Assembly (NCBI GenBank): GCA_905236735.1
Contig: CAJOOU010000055.1
Location: forward strand, 1-7,088
DNA length: 7,088 bases
Direction of reading: 5' to 3'
DNA from: an uncultured Eubacterium sp.
Lineage (GTDB): Bacteria > Bacillota > Clostridia > Lachnospirales > Lachnospiraceae
Each line of letters starts with the position of its first letter. The stretch's first letter is position 1. The notes under the pieces are model-generated. The model had not been told where the DNA came from. It searched no databases and was given only the letters and a program-made list of their open reading frames with translations. Shown here one piece after another: positions 6,311 through 7,088 of this stretch. Position numbers and translations under genes: made by a program.

Positions 6311-6906
6311 TGACATATAATTTTTTTGCGACAATTTCAAGAATGCGATATATAGAAAGATGGGCGCTAATGAGAAACTCAAGGGTGGAAAACTTAAGCG
6401 AGCACTCTCTTGATGTGGCCATGATAGCCCACGGGCTGTGTGTGATAGGTAATGTCAGATACGGTAAAAATCTTAATGCCGAAAAGGCTGCCCTCATAGG
6501 ACTTTATCACGACGCTTCGGAAATAATAACGGGAGATATGCCTACGCCCGTTAAGTATTTTAACGAGGATTTAAAGAGTGCATATAAAAATGTTGAGGCT
6601 GTTGCACAGTACCATCTTCTGGAAAAACTGCCCCCGGATTTAAAGTCTGCATATGAGGATATATTTTTCGGAGCAGAGGATGACGGATATATCAGAAAGC
6701 TGGTTAAGGCTGCGGACAAAATCTCGGCGCTTATAAAGTGTATGGATGAGGAAAGTGCGGGCAATCACGAGTTTGTTACAGCCAAAGAGTCCACCTTAAA
6801 GTCTATAAAGACTTTATCTGAAAACCTGCCGGAGGTAGATGATTTTATGAAAGAATTTGTACCGCCGTACGGTAAGACACTTGATGACCTTATAAATAAC
6901 AACTAA
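6307..6906 (+). CDS. yfbR: 5'-deoxynucleotidase, YfbR-type HD-domain phosphohydrolase
   Basis: 199 residues, the same length as E. coli YfbR and close to it throughout by recall. The family hydrolyses deoxyribonucleoside 5'-monophosphates to deoxynucleosides with a divalent metal, helping to balance dNTP pools. The HD metal ligands are His33 (SEHSL), His68-Asp69 (YHDASE) and Asp137 (KAADK), at the same residue numbers as in the E. coli enzyme. Arg18-Trp19 (ERWALMRN), Glu72 and the GDMPTPVKYFNE segment are also conserved. The ATG at 6307 overlaps the thiN stop as ATGA, with GCGGAAAG (6293-6300) 6 nt upstream; a second ATG follows immediately at 6310. The overlap implies coupled translation with thiN. 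I do not know this gene as a standard member of the stp-prkC block in Bacillus, where spoVM follows thiN. Substrate range is inferred from the family. Confidence 0.9.
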   Translation: MMTYNFFATISRMRYIERWALMRNSRVENLSEHSLDVAMIAHGLCVIGNVRYGKNLNAEKAALIGLYHDASEIITGDMPTPVKYFNEDLKSAYKNVEAVAQYHLLEKLPPDLKSAYEDIFFGAEDDGYIRKLVKAADKISALIKCMDEESAGNHEFVTAKESTLKSIKTLSENLPEVDDFMKEFVPPYGKTLDDLINNN

Positions 6907-6909
6907 TTA

Positions 6910-6938
6910 TTGCAAGAGGATTTTAAATGAGGTATTAT
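6910..6938 (+). promoter_or_regulatory. Candidate vegetative (SigA-type) promoter before the last partial ORF
   Basis: TTGCAA (6910-6915; 4 of 6 to TTGACA) and TATTAT (6933-6938; 5 of 6 to TATAAT) are separated by 17 bp, in the only gap larger than 18 nt in the window. A start of transcription near 6945 would leave a short leader with GGAG (6957-6960) before ATG 6970. An overlapping TATAAG (6936-6941) could serve instead as the -10. AT-rich gaps give such matches by chance. Confidence 0.35.
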
Positions 6939-6969
6939 AAGGGGTAGTTTGTTTTTGGAGATGCAGCTT

Positions 6970-7088
6970 ATGAGGTATGAGAGTATATACGATTGTCTGC
7001 CGATGATAGTATCGGCGGTGCTGTTTATTATCGTAAATATACGGATTTTTATGAAGAACATGCCCGTATGGAAAAGAGCATTGGAATC
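6970..7088 (+). CDS. Unrecognised protein with N-terminal membrane segment, 5' part only
   Basis: An open frame begins at ATG 6970 and runs off the right edge; 39 complete codons are visible. ATG 6970 is preferred because GGAG (6957-6960) lies 9 nt upstream. ATG 6961 and TTG 6955 or 6949 are in the same frame but are less well placed for that site. After a short start (MRYESIYD), residues about 9-24 are strongly hydrophobic (CLPMIVSAVLFIIVNI), followed by Arg25, Lys29, Lys35 and Arg36. That pattern suggests a membrane anchor or first transmembrane helix with the charged side in the cytoplasm. I do not recognise the family, and the fragment is too short to infer function. It lies 63 nt after yfbR and may start a new transcription unit. 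Confidence 0.5.
   Translation, partial: MRYESIYDCLPMIVSAVLFIIVNIRIFMKNMPVWKRALE

Noticed and set aside
6316..6321. TATAAT at the start of yfbR as a promoter -10
   Set aside because: The hexamer 17 bp upstream (GCGGAA) does not resemble a -35, there is no extended -10 TG, and a transcript would start inside the coding region.
6997..7018. Inverted repeat GCCGAT/ATCGGC (8 bp with one G-T pair, 6-nt loop) as a terminator
   Set aside because: No T tract follows and it lies inside the open frame of the last ORF; likely chance.

Overview
The window reads as a piece of a Firmicutes chromosome, most likely a Clostridia/Lachnospiraceae-type organism. This rests on the gene order rsmB-rlmN-stp-prkC-rsgA-rpe-thiN, which is a conserved Firmicutes housekeeping block, on purine-rich Shine-Dalgarno sites, and on heavy use of AGA/AGG (Arg) and ATA (Ile) codons. 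The species cannot be fixed from the sequence alone.

Layout: all complete genes are on the + strand and nearly touch. The 3' end of rsmB (2-292) overlaps rlmN (285-1322) by 8 nt. Then come the PP2C phosphatase stp (1328-2047), the membrane PASTA-domain Ser/Thr kinase prkC (2057-4039), the ribosome-assembly GTPase rsgA (4058-4936), ribulose-phosphate 3-epimerase rpe (4945-5631), thiamine pyrophosphokinase thiN (5636-6310) and a YfbR-type HD-domain 5'-deoxynucleotidase (6307-6906). Gaps within the block are 18 nt or less, and I see no convincing internal promoter, so it looks like one polycistronic unit. After a 63-nt gap containing a possible promoter, a new reading frame starting with a membrane segment runs off the right edge.

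How the genes fit together: RsmB and RlmN methylate rRNA (RlmN also tRNA), and RsgA checks 30S maturation. PrkC and Stp form a kinase/phosphatase pair that senses the cell wall through four extracellular PASTA repeats, and RsgA/CpgA is a known PrkC/Stp target in Bacillus. Rpe (pentose phosphates), ThiN (thiamine diphosphate, the transketolase cofactor) and YfbR (dNMP hydrolysis) add a sugar/cofactor/nucleotide group at the distal end.

The region is conserved housekeeping DNA and I found no undescribed system, mobile element, CRISPR array or RNA gene. The points most worth a second look are a terminator-like hairpin with a T7 tract inside the first 60 nt of thiN, the coupling of yfbR to thiN through an ATGA overlap, the strongly acidic juxtamembrane linker of PrkC, and the intergenic stretch before the last partial ORF.
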